From NCBI RefSeq assembly GCF_050948215.1, contig NW_027488704.1, positions 248,001-312,000 of the forward strand: a stretch of DNA of 64,000 nt. The letters are read 5' to 3'. The translations under genes and the position numbers were made by a program. Positions 14,313 to 26,967 of this stretch are shown one piece after another (position 1 is the stretch's first letter; each line of letters begins with the position of its first letter). Under the pieces are notes generated by a model, which saw only the letters and a program-made list of their open reading frames with translations, was not told the DNA's origin and did not search any database. The DNA is from Halictus rubicundus (Eukaryota; Arthropoda; Insecta; Hymenoptera; Halictidae).

Positions 14313-15567
14313 TCTATCCTATCCTATCCTCAATCCTATCCTATCCTCTATCCTATCCTATCCTCTATCCTATCCTATACTCAATCCTATCCTATCCTAT
14401 CCTCCATCCTGTCCGATCCTCCATCTTATCCAATCCCTTATCCTATCCTTCTCTACCCTATCCTATCCTCTATCCTATCCTATCATCTATCCTATCCTAT
14501 CCTCTATCCTATCTTATCCTCTATCCTATCCTATCCTCTATCCTATCTTATCCTCTATCCTATCCTATACTCTATCCTATTCAATCTCATATCCTATCCT
14601 ATCCTCTATCATATCCTATCCTCTATCGTATCCTATCTTCTATCGTATCCTATCCTCTATCCTATCCAATCCTCTATCCTATCCTCTATCCTATCCTATT
14701 CTCTATCCTATCCTATCCTCAATCCTATCCTATCCTATCCTCCATCCTATCCTATCCTCCATCCTATCCAATCCCCTATCCTATCCTCAATCCTATCCTA
14801 TCCTCATTCCTATCCTATCCTCAATCCTATCGTATCCTCTATCCTATTGTATCCTCTATCCTATCCTATCCTCTATCCTATCCTATCCCCTATGCTATCC
14901 TATCCCCAATTCGATCATATCCTCAAATCTATCCTATCCTCTATCCTATCCTATCATTTATGCAATCCTATCCTATACTCTATACCATCCTATCATCTAT
15001 GCTATCCTATCCTGAAACTTATCCTATCCTCTCTCCTATCGTATCCTCTATCCTATCCTATCCTCTATCCTATCCTATCCTCTATCCTATCCTCTTCTCA
15101 ATCCTAACCAATTCTCCATCCTATTCTATCCTCTATCCTATCCTATCCTCAATCCAATCCTATACTCTATCCTATCCGATCCTCTATCGTATCCTATCCT
15201 CAATCCTATCCAATCCTCTATCCTATCCTCTATCCAATCCTATACTCTATCCTATCCTATCCTCTATCCTATCTTATCCTCTATCCTATCCTATCCTCAA
15301 TCCTATCCTATCCTCAATCCTATCCTATCCTCTATCCTATCCTCTTCTCTATCCTATCCTATCCTCTATCCTATCCTATCCTCAATCCTATCCTATCCTC
15401 TATGCTATCCTATCCCCAATTCGATCATATCCTCAAATCTATCCTATCCTCTATCCTATCCTATCCTGAATCCTATCCTCTCCTCATTCCTATACTATTG
15501 TATCCTCTATCCTATCCTATCCTCTATCCTATCCTATCCTCAATCCTATCCTATCCTCTATCCTATC
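14313..15567 (+). repeat. Segmental duplication, 2970-bp offset pair, first copy
   Basis: This 1255-bp block matches 17283-18537 at a constant offset of 2970. It includes the distinctive CCCCAATTCGATC variant twice, about 510 bp apart, and the AAACTTATCC variant. Part of it also matches 25.9-26.97 kb at an offset of about 12081, and the segment from 15402 matches 1631-2086. The AAACTT and TTTATGCAATCC variants are among the least satellite-like bases in the array and make good probes. Confidence 0.82.
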
Positions 15568-17296
15568 CTATCCTCTATCCTATCCTATACTCAATCCTAT
15601 CCTATCCTATCCTCCATCCTGTCCGATCCTCCATCTTATCCAATCCCCTATCCTATCCTCTATCCTATCCTTTCCTCTATCCTATCCTATCCTCTATCCT
15701 ATCTTATCCTCTATCCTATCCTATCCTCTATCCTATCCTCTCCTCAATCCTATCCTATCCTCAATCCTATCCTATCCTATCCTCTATCCTATCCTATCAT
15801 CTATCATATCCTATCCTCTATCCTATCCTATCGTCTATCCTATCCTATCCTCCATAATATCGTATCCTCTATCCTATCCTATCCTCTATCCTATCATATC
15901 CTCTATCCTATCCTATCCTGTATCCTATCCTATCCTCTATTCTATCCAATCCCCTATCCTATCCTCTATCCTATCCTATCCTCTATCCTATCCTATCCTC
16001 TATCATATCCTATCCTCTATCCTATCTTATCCTCTATCCTATTCTATCCTCTATCCAATCCAATCCTATATCCTATTCACTATCCACTCCTATCCTATCC
16101 TCTATCCTATCCTACCCTCTATCCTATCATATCCTCTATCCTATCCTATCCTGTATCCTATCCTATCCTCTATTCTATCCAATCCCCTATCCTATCCTCT
16201 ATCCTATCCTATCCTCTATCCTATCCTATCCTCTATCGTATCCTATCCTCTATCCTATCCTATCCTATCCTCTATCCTATCCTATCCTCTATCCTATCCT
16301 ATCCTCTATCCTATCCAGTCCCCTATCCTATCCTCCATCATATCCTATCCTCTTTACTATAATATCAACTATCCTATCCTCTATCCTATCCTATCCTCTA
16401 TCCTATCCTATCCTATCCTCTATCCTATCCTATCCTCTGTCCCATCCTATACTCTATCCTATCCTATCCTCTATCCTATCATATCCTCTATCCTATCCTA
16501 TCCTGTATCCTATCCTATCCTTTATTCTATCCAATCCCCTATCCTATCCTATCCTCTATCCTATCCTATCCTGTATCCTATTCTATCCTCTATCCTATCC
16601 AATCCTATATCCTATTCTCTATCCTATCCTATCCTATCCTCTATCCTATCCTACCCTCTATCCTATCCTATCCTATATCCTATCCTATCCTCTATCCTAT
16701 CCTATCCTCTATCCTATTCTATCCTCTATCCTATCCAATCCTATATCCTATTCTCTATCCTATCCTATCCTCTATCGTATCCTATCCTCTATCCTATCCA
16801 CTCCTATATCGTATCCTCTAGCCTATCCTATCCTCTATCCTATCCTACCCTCTATCCTATCCTATTCTATATCCTATCCTATCCTCTATCCTATCCTATC
16901 CTCAATCCTATCCTATCCTCTATCCTATCATATCCTCTATCCTATCCTATCCTGTATCCTATCCTATCCTCTATTCTATCCAATCCCCTATCCTATCCTC
17001 TATCCTATCCTATCCTCTATCCTATCCTATCCTCTATCATATCCTATCCTCTATCCTATCTTATCCTCTATCCTATTCTATCCTCTATCCAATCCAATCC
17101 TATATCCTATTCACTATCCACTCCTATCCTATCCTCTATCCTATCCTACCCTCTATCCTATCCTATCCTATATCATATCCTATCCTCTATCCTATCCAAT
17201 CCCCTATCCTCTCCTCTATCCTATCCTATACTCTATCATATCCTAACCTCTATCCTATCTTATCCTCTATCCTATTCTATACTCTATCCTATCCTA
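15402..17296 (+). repeat. Segmental duplication, about 7.9-8.0 kb offset pair, first copy
   Basis: This block matches 23306-25336 in variant order. The offset is 7904 at its left end, 7921 at the TCTTTACTATAATATC marker (16351 against 24272) and 8040 near the TCCTAACCTC variant (17241 against 25281). The growth reflects small insertions in the second copy. The block ends where this copy reads ATCCTATCCTCAATCC and the partner reads CCTTTCCGCTACCC. Confidence 0.8.
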
Positions 17297-18537
17297 TCCT
17301 CAATCCTATCCTATCCTCTATCCTATCCTATCCTCTATCCTATCCTATACTCAATCCTATCCTATCCTATCCTCCATCCTGTCCGATCCTCCATCTTATC
17401 CAATCCCTTATCCTATCCTTCTCTACCCTATCCTATCCTCTATCCTATCCTATCCTCTATCCTATCCTATCCTCTATCCTATCTTATCCTCTATCCTATC
17501 CTATCCTCTATCCTATCTTATCCTCTATCCTATCCTATACTCTATCCTATTCAATCTCATATCCTATCCTATCCTCTATCATATCCTATCCTCTATCGTA
17601 TCCTATCTTCTATCGTATCCTATCCTCTATCCTATCCAATCCTCTATCCTATCCTCTATCCTATCCTATTCTCTATCCTATCCTATCCTCAATCCTATCC
17701 TATCCTATCCTCCATCCTATCCTATCCTCCATCCTATCCAATCCCCTATCCTATCCTCAATCCTATCCTATCCTCATTCCTATCCTATCCTCAATCCTAT
17801 CGTATCCTCTATCCTATTGTATCCTCTATCCTATCCTATCCTCTATCCTATCCTATCCTCTATGCTATCCTATCCCCAATTCGATCATATCCTCAAATCT
17901 ATCCTATCCTCTATTCTATCCTATCATTTATGCAATCCTATGCTATACTCTATACCATCCTATCATCTATGCTATCCTATCCTGAAACTTATCCTATCCT
18001 CTCTCCTATCGTATCCTCTATCCTATCCTATCCTCTATCCTATCCTATCCTCTATCCTATCCTCTTCTCAATCCTAACCAATTCTCCATCCTATTCTATC
18101 CTCTATCCTATCCTATCCTCAATCCAATCCTATACTCTATCCTATCCGATCCTCTATCGTATCCTATCCTCAATCCTATCCAATCCTCTATCCTATCCTC
18201 TATCCAATCCTATACTCTATCCTATCTTATCCTCTATCCTATCTTATCCTCTATCCTATCCTATCCTCAATCCTATCCTATCCTCAATCCTATCCTATCC
18301 TCTATCCTATCCTCTTCTCTATCCTATCCTATCCTCTATCCTATCCTATCCTCAATCCTATCCTATCCTCTATGCTATCCTATCCCCAATTCGATCATAT
18401 CCTCAAATCTATCCTATCCTCTATCCTATCCTATCCTGAATCCTATCCTCTCCTCATTCCTATACTATTGTATCCTCTATCCTATCCTATCCTCTATCCT
18501 ATCCTATCCTCAATCCTATCCTATCCTCTATCCTATC
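17283..18537 (+). repeat. Segmental duplication, 2970-bp offset pair, second copy
   Basis: This is the partner of 14313-15567. From about 17.53 kb it also matches 22.47-23.47 kb at an offset of 4934, so the same 1-kb segment exists at least three times in the window. The three copies differ by scattered single bases, for example GCTATAC instead of CCTATAC near 17942. Confidence 0.82.
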
Positions 18538-20289
18538 TTATCCTCTATCCTATCCTGTACTCTATTCTATCCTATCCTCTATCTTATCCTATCCACTATC
18601 CTATCCTATCCTCTATCCTATTCTATCCTCTATTCTATCCTATCCTCAATCCAATCCTATCCTCTATCCTATAATATCCTCTATCCTATCCTATCCTATC
18701 CTCTATCCTATCCAATTCTCTATCCTATCCTATCCTCTATCATATCCTATCATCTATCATATCCTATTCTCTATCCTATCCTATCGTCTATCCTATCCTA
18801 TCCTCTATCCTATCCTATCCTCTATCCTATAATATATTCTATCCCATCCTAATCTCTATCCTATCAATCCCCTATCCTATCCTCTATCCTATCCTATCCT
18901 CTATCCTATCCAATTCTCTATCCCATCCTATCCTCTATCATATCCTATCCTCTATCCTATCCTATCCTCTATCCTATCCTATCCTCTATCCTATCCTATC
19001 CTCTATCCTATCCTATCCTCTATCCTATCCAGTCCCCTATCCTATCCTCTATCATATCCTATCCTCTTTACTATAATATCATCTATCCTATCCTATCCGA
19101 TCCTCTATCCTATCCTATCCTCTATCCTATCCTATTCTCTATCCTATCCTATCCTCTATCCTATCCTATCCTCTATCCTATCATATCCTCTATCCTATCC
19201 TATCCTGTATCCTATCCTATCCTCTATTCTATCCAATCCCCTATCCTATCCTCTATCCAATCCTATCCTCTATCCTATCCTATCCTCTATCATATCCTAT
19301 CCTCTATCCTATCTTATCCTCTATCCTATTCTATCCTCTATCCAATCCAATCCTATATCCTATTCACTATCCAATCCTATCCTATCCTCTATCGTATCCT
19401 ATCCTCTATCCTATCCAATCCTCTATCCTATCCTCTATCTTATCCTATCTTCTATATTATAATATTCTCTATCCTATCCTATCCTCTATCCTATCCAATC
19501 CTGTATCCTATCCTCTATCCTATCCTATCCTCTATCCTATCCTATCCTCTACCCTATCTTATCCTCTATCCTATCCTGTACTCTATTCTATCATATCCTC
19601 TATCTTATCCTATCCACTATCCTATCCTATCCTCTATCCTATCCAATCCTCTATCGTATCCTCTATCCTATCCTCCCCTCTATCCTATCCTACCCTCTAT
19701 CATATCGTATCCTCTATCCTATCCTATCCTAAATCCTATCCTATCCTCAATCCTATCCTATCCTGAACCCTATCCTATCCTCAACGCTATCGTATCCCGT
19801 ATTCTATCCTATCCTCTATCCTATCCTATCCTCTATGCTATCCAATCCGCAATTCTTTCCTCTATCCTATCCTATCGTCTATCCTATCCTATCCTCCATA
19901 ATATCGTATCCTCTATCCTATCCTATCCTCTATCCTGTAATATCATCTATCCTATCCTATTCTCTATCCTATCCTATCGTATCCACTATCGTATCCTATC
20001 CTCCATCCTATCCAATCCTCTATCGTATCCTCTATCCTATCCTACCCTTTATCCTATCCTACCCTTTATCCTATCGCATCCTCTATCCTATCCTACCCTT
20101 TATCCTATCGCATCCTCTATCCTATCCTAGCCTCAATTCTATCGTATCCTCTATACTATCCTATCCTCAATCCTATCCTATCCTATCCTCTATCCAATCC
20201 TATCCCCAATCCTATAAAATACTCTATCCTATCCTATCCTCTATCATATAATATCCTCTATCGTATCCTATCCTCTATCCTATTCTATC

Positions 20290-22140
20290 CTCTATCCTAT
20301 CCTATCCTCTATCCTATCCTATCCTCTATCCTATCCTATACTCAATCCTATCCTATCCTATCCTCCATCCTGTCCGATCCTCCATCTTATCCAATCCCCT
20401 ATCCTATCCTTCTCTACCCTATCCTATCCTCTATCCTATCCTATCCTCTATCCTATCCTATCCTCAATCCTATCCTATCCTCTATCCTATCCTATCCTCT
20501 ATCCTATCCTATACTCAATCCTATCCTATCCTATCCTCCATCCTGTCCGATCCTCCATCTTATCCAATCCCCTATCCTATCCTTCTCTACCCTATCCTAT
20601 CCTCTATCCTATCCTATCCTCTATCCTATCCTATCCTCTATCCTATCTTATCCTCTATCCTATCCTATCCTCTATCCTATCCTCTCCTCAATCCTATCCT
20701 ATCCTCTATCCTATCCTCTATCCTATCCTCTATCCTATCCTCTCCTCAATCCTATCCTATCCTCTATCCTATCCTATCCTCTATCCTATTCAATCTCATA
20801 TCCTATCCTATCCTCTATCATATCCTATCCTCTATCGTATCCTATCTTCTATCGTATCCTATCCTCTATCCTATCCAATCCTCTATCCTATCCTCTATCC
20901 TATCCTATTCTCTATCCTATCCTATCCTCAATCCTATCCTATCCTATCCTCCATCCTATCCAATCCCCTATCCTATCCTCAATCCTATCCTATCCTCATT
21001 CCTATCCTATCCTCAATCCTATCGTATCCTCTATCCTATTGTATCCTCTATCCTATCCTATCCTCTATCCCATCCTATCCTCAATCCTATCCTATCCTAT
21101 CCTCTATCCTATCCTATCATCTATCATATCCTATCCTCTATCCTATCCTATCGCCTATCCTATCCTATCCTCCATAATATCGTATCCTCTATCCTATCCT
21201 ATCCTCTATCCTATCATATCCTCTATCCTATCCTATCCTGTATCCTATCCTATCCTCTATTCTATCCAATCCCCTATCCTATCCTCTATCCTATCCTATC
21301 CTCTATCCTATCCTATCCTCTATCATAACCTATCCTCTATCCTATCTTATCCTCTATCCTATTCTATCCTCTATCCAATCCAATCCTATATCCTATTCAC
21401 TATCCACTCCTATCCTATCCTCTATCCTATCCTACCCTCTATCCTATCCTATCCTATATCATATCCTATCCTCTATCCTATCCAATCCCCTATCCTCTCC
21501 TCTATCCTATCCTATACTCTATCATATCCTAACCTCTATCCTATCTTATCCTGTATCCTATTCTATACTCTATCCTATCCTTTCCGCTACCCTATCCTAT
21601 ATCCTATCCTATCCTCTATCGTATCCTATCCTCTATCCTATCCACTCCTATATCGTATCCTCTAGCCTATCCTATCCTCTATCCTATCCTATCCTCTATC
21701 CTATCCTATCCTCTATCCTATCCTATCCTATCCTCTATCCTATCCTATCCTCTATCCTATCCAGTCCCCTATCCTATCCTCTATCATATCCTATCCTCTT
21801 TACTATAATATCAACTATCCTATCCTCTATCCTATCCTATCCTATCCTCTATCCTATCTTATCCTCTGTCCCATCCTATACTCTATCCTATCCTATCCTC
21901 TATCCTATCATATCCTCTATCCTATCCTATCCTGTATCCTATCCTATCCTCTATTCTATCCAATCCCCTATCCTATCCTATCCTCTATCCTATCCTATCC
22001 TGTATCCTATTCTATCCTCTATCCTATCCAATCCTATATCCTATTCTCTATCCTATCCTATCCTATCCTCTATCCTATCCTACCCTCTATCCTATCCTAT
22101 CCTATATCCTATCATATCCTCTATCCTATCCTATCCTGTA
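20290..22140 (+). repeat. Segmental duplication partner of about 11.7-13.5 kb
   Basis: This is the second copy of the 8604-bp-offset pair. Its left end also carries a 173-bp local tandem duplication absent from the partner: CTGTCCGATC occurs at 20370 and 20543 with the same surrounding variants. The block ends near 22.14 kb, where the sequence switches to an order resembling 13.8 kb onward. Confidence 0.78.
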
Positions 22141-22469
22141 TCCTATCCTATCCTCAATACTATCCTATCCTCTATCATATCCTATCCTCTATCGTATCCT
22201 ATCTTCTATCGTATCCTATCCTCTATCCTATCCAATCCTCTATCCTATCCTCTATCCTATCCTATCCTCTATCCTATCCTATACTCAATCCTATCCTATC
22301 CTATCCTCCATCCTGTCCGATCCTCCATCCTATCCAATCCCCTATTATATCCTTCTCTACCCTATCCTATCCTCTATCCTATCCTATCCTCTATCCTATC
22401 CTCTCCTCAATCCTATCCTATCCTCTATCCTATCCTCTCCTCAATCCTATCCTATCCTCTATCCTATCC

Positions 22470-23471
22470 TATCCTCTATCCTATTCAATCTCATATCCTA
22501 TCCTATCCTCTATCATATCCTATCCTCTATCGTATCCTATCTTCTATCGTATCCTATCCTCTATCCTATCCAATCCTCTATCCTATCCTCTATCCTATCC
22601 TATTCTCTATCCTATCCTATCATCAATCCTATCCTATCCTATCCTCCATCCTATCCTATCCTCCATCCTATCCAATCCCCTATCCTATCCTCAATCCTAT
22701 CCTATCCTCATTCCTATCCTATCCTCAATCCTATCGTATCCTCTATCCTATTGTATCCTCTATCCTATCCTATCCTCTATCCTATCCTATCCTCTATGCT
22801 ATCCTATCCCCAATTCGATCATATCCTCAAATCTATCCTATCCTCTATCCTATCCTATCATTTATGCAATCCTATCCTATACTCTATACCATCCTATCAT
22901 CTATGCTATCCTATCCTGAAACTTATCCTATCCTCTCTCCTATCGTATCCTCTATCCTATCCTATCCTCTATCCTATCCTATCCTCTATCCTATCCTCTT
23001 CTCAATCCTAACCAATTCTCCATCCTATTCTATCCTCTATCCTATCCTATCCTCAATCCAATCCTATACTCTATCCTATCCGATCCTCTATCGTATCCTA
23101 TCCTCAATCCTATCCAATCCTCTATCCTATCCTCTATCCAATCCTATACTCTATCCTATCCTATCCTCTATCCTATCTTATCCTCTATCCTATCCTATCC
23201 TCAATCCTATCCTATCCTCAATCCTATCCTATCCTCTATCCTATCCTCTTCTCTATCCTATCCTATCCTCTATCCTATCCTATCCCCAATCCTATCCTAT
23301 CCTCTATGCTATCCTATCCCCAATTCGATCATATCCTCAAATCTATCCTATCCTCTATCCTATCCTATCCTGAATCCTATCCTCTCCTCATTCCTATACT
23401 ATTGTATCCTCTATCCTATCCTATCCTCTATCCTATCCTATCCTCAATCCTATCCTATCCTCTATCCTATC
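22470..23471 (+). repeat. Third copy of the CCCCAATTCGATC segment
   Basis: This matches 17.53-18.54 kb at an offset of 4934; the TATTCAATCTCAT anchor is at 17551 and 22485. The region then continues as a copy of 15.4-17.3 kb, not of what follows 18.5 kb. The copies were therefore shuffled by unequal exchange, not simply tandemly amplified. Confidence 0.8.
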
Positions 23472-25336
23472 CTATCCTCTATCCTATCCTATACTCAATC
23501 CTATCCTATCCTATCCTCCATCCTGTCCGATCCTCCATCTTATCCAATCCCCTATCCTATCCTCTATCCTATCCTATCCTCTATCCTATCCTATCCTCTA
23601 TCCTATCTTATCCTCTATCCTATCCTATCCTCTATCCTATCCTCTCCTCAATCCTATCCTATCCTCAATCCTATCCTATCCTATCCTCTATCCTATCCTA
23701 TCATCTATCATATCCTATCCTCTATCCTATCCTATCGTCTATCCTATCCTATCCTCCATAATATCGTATCCTCTATCCTATCATATCCTCTATCCTATCC
23801 TATCCTGTATCCTATCCTATCCTCTATTCTATCCAATCCCCTATCCTATCCTCTATCCTATCCTATCCTCTATCCTATCCTATCCTCTATCATATCCTAT
23901 CCTCTATCCTATCTTATCCTCTATCCTATTCTATCCTCTATCCAATCCAATCCTATATCCTATTCACTATCCACTCCTATCCTATCCTCTATCCTATCCT
24001 ACCCTCTATCCTATCATATCCTCTATCCTATCCTATCCTGTATCCTATCCTATCCTCTATTCTATCCAATCCCCTATCCTATCCTCTATCCTATCCTATC
24101 CTCTATCCTATCCTATCCTCTATCGTATCCTATCCTCTATCCTATCCTATCCTATCCTCTATCCTATCCTATCCTCTATCCTATCCTATCCTCTATCCTA
24201 TGCTATCCTCTATCCTATCCTATCCTCTATCCTATCCAGTCCCCTATCCTATCCTCTATCATATCCTATCCTCTTTACTATAATATCAACTATCCTATCC
24301 TCTATCCTATCCTATCCTATCCTCTATCCTATCCTATCCTCTGTCCCATCCTATACTCTATCCTATCCTATCCTCTATCCTATCATATCCTCTATCCTAT
24401 CCTATCCTGTATCCTATCCTATCCTTTATTCTATCCAATCCCCTATCCTATCCTATCCTCTATCCTATCCTATCCTGTATCCTATTCTATCCTCTATCCT
24501 ATCCAATCCTATATCCTATTCTCTATCCTATCCTATCCTATCCTCTATCCTATCCTACCCTCTATCCTATCCTATCCTATATCCTATCATATCCTCTATC
24601 CTATCCTATCCTGTATCCTATTCTATCCTCTATCCTATCCAATCCTATATCCTATTCTCTATCCTATCCTATCCTATCCTCTATCCTATCCTACCCTCTA
24701 TCCTATCCTATCCTATATCCTATCCTATCCTCTATCCTATCCTATCCTCTATCCTATTCTATCCTCTATCCTATCCAATCCTATATCCTATTCTCTATCC
24801 TATCCTATCCTCTATCGTATCCTATCCTCTATCCTATCCACTCCTATATCGTATCCTCTAGCCTATCCTATCCTCTATCCTATCCTACCCTCTATCCTAT
24901 CCTATTCTATATCCTATCCTATCCTCTATCCTATCCTATCCTCAATCCTATCCTATCCTCTATCCTATCATATCCTCTATCCTATCCTATCCTGTATCCT
25001 ATCCTATCCTCTATTCTATCCAATTCCCTATCCTATCCTCTATCCTATCCTATCCTCTATCCTATCCTATCCTCTATCATATCCTATCCTCTATCCTATC
25101 TTATCCTCTATCCTATTCTATCCTCTATCCAATCCAATCCTATATCCTATTCACTATCCACTCCTATCCTATCCTCTATCCTATCCTACCCTCTATCCTA
25201 TCCTATCCTATATCATATCCTATCCTCTATCCTATCCAATCCCCTATCCTCTCCTCTATCCTATCCTATACTCTATCATATCCTAACCTCTATCCTATCT
25301 TATCCTCTATCCTATTCTATACTCTATCCTATCCTT
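23306..25336 (+). repeat. Segmental duplication, about 7.9-8.0 kb offset pair, second copy
   Basis: This is the partner of 15402-17296. It is slightly longer because of extra satellite units near 24.6 kb and elsewhere. It carries the CTCTAGCC and TCTTTACTATAATATC variants that mark this subfamily, which recur at 25.42 and 25.59 kb just beyond its end. Confidence 0.8.
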
Positions 25337-25869
25337 TCCGCTACCCTATCCTATATCCTATCCTATCCTCTATCGTATCCTATCCTCTATCCTATCCACT
25401 CCTATATCGTATCCTCTAGCCTATCCTATCCTCTATCCTATCCTATCCTCTATCCTATCCTATCCTCTATCGTATCCTATCCTCTATCCTATCCTATCCT
25501 ATCCTCTATCCTATCCTATCCTCTATCCTATCCTATCCTCTATCCTATCCAGTCCCCTATCCTATCCTCTATCATATCCTATCCTCTTTACTATAATATC
25601 AACTATCCTATCCTCTATCCTATCCTATCCTCTATCCTATCCTATCCTATCCTCTATCCTATCCTATCCTCTGTCCCATCCTATACTCTATCCTATCCTA
25701 TCCTCTATCCTATCATATCCTCTATCCTATCCTATCCTGTATCCTATCCTATCCTTTATTCTATCCAATCCCCTATCCTATCCTATCCTCTATCCTATCC
25801 TATCCTGTATCCTATTCTATCCTCTATCCTATCCAATCCTATATCCTATTCTCTATCCTATCCTATCCT

Positions 25870-26967
25870 CTATCGTATCCTATCCTCTATCCTATCCAAT
25901 CCTCTATCCTATCCTCTATCCTATCCTATACTCAATCCTATCCTATCCTATCCTCCATCCTGTCCGATCCTCCATCCTATCCAATCCCCTATTATATCCT
26001 TCTCTACCCTATCCTATCCTCTATCCTATCCTATCCTCTATCCTATCCTCTCCTCAATCCTATCCTATCCTCTATCCTATCCTCTCCTCAATCCTATCCT
26101 ATCCTCTATCCTATCCTATCCTCTATCCTATTCAATCTCATATCCTATCCTATCCTCTATCATATCCTATCCTCTATCGTATCCTATCTTCTATCGTATC
26201 CTATCCTCTATTCTATCCAATCCTGTATCCTATCCTCTATCCTATCCTATCCTCTATCCTATCCTATCCTCTATCCTATCCTATCCTATCCTCCATCCTA
26301 TCCTATCCTCCATCCTATCCAATCCCCTATCCTATCCTGAATCCTATCCTCTCCTCATTCCTATACTATTGTATCCTCTATCCTATCCTATCCTCTATCC
26401 TATCCTATCCTCAATCCTATCCTATCCTCTATCCTATCCTATCCTCTATCCTATCCTATACTCAATCCTATCCTATCCTATCCTCCATCCTGTCCGATCC
26501 TCCATCTCATCCAATCCCTTATCCTATCCTTCTCTACCCTATCCTATCCTCTATCCTATCCTATCCTCTATCCTATCCTATCCTCTATCCTATCTTATCC
26601 TCTATCCTATCCTATCCTCTATCCTATCTTATCCTCTATCCTATCCTATACTCTATCCTATTCAATCTCATATCCTATCCTATCCTCTATCATATCCTAT
26701 CCTCTATCGTATCCTATCTTCTATCGTATCCTATCCTCTATCCTATCCAATCCTCTATCCTATCCTCTATCCTATCCTATTCTCTATTCTATCCTATCCT
26801 CAATCCTATCCTATCCTATCCTCCATCCTATCCTATCCTCCATCCTATCCAATCCCCTATCCTATCCTCAATCCTATCCTATCCTCATTCCTATCCTATC
26901 CTCAATCCTATCGTATCCTCTATCCTATTGTATCCTCTATCCTATCCTATCCTCTATCCTATCCTAT
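25870..26967 (+). repeat. Segmental duplication partner of about 13.86-14.89 kb
   Basis: CTGTCCGATC at 25970 pairs with 13959 (offset 12011). After an extra 70 bp of CTCTCCTCAATCC-type units in this copy, the offset is 12081 (14288 against 26369). It ends near 26967, where the partner continues into CCCCTATGC and this copy into CTCAATCC. It marks the right edge of the subfamily lacking the ATAATACCATG box. Confidence 0.75.
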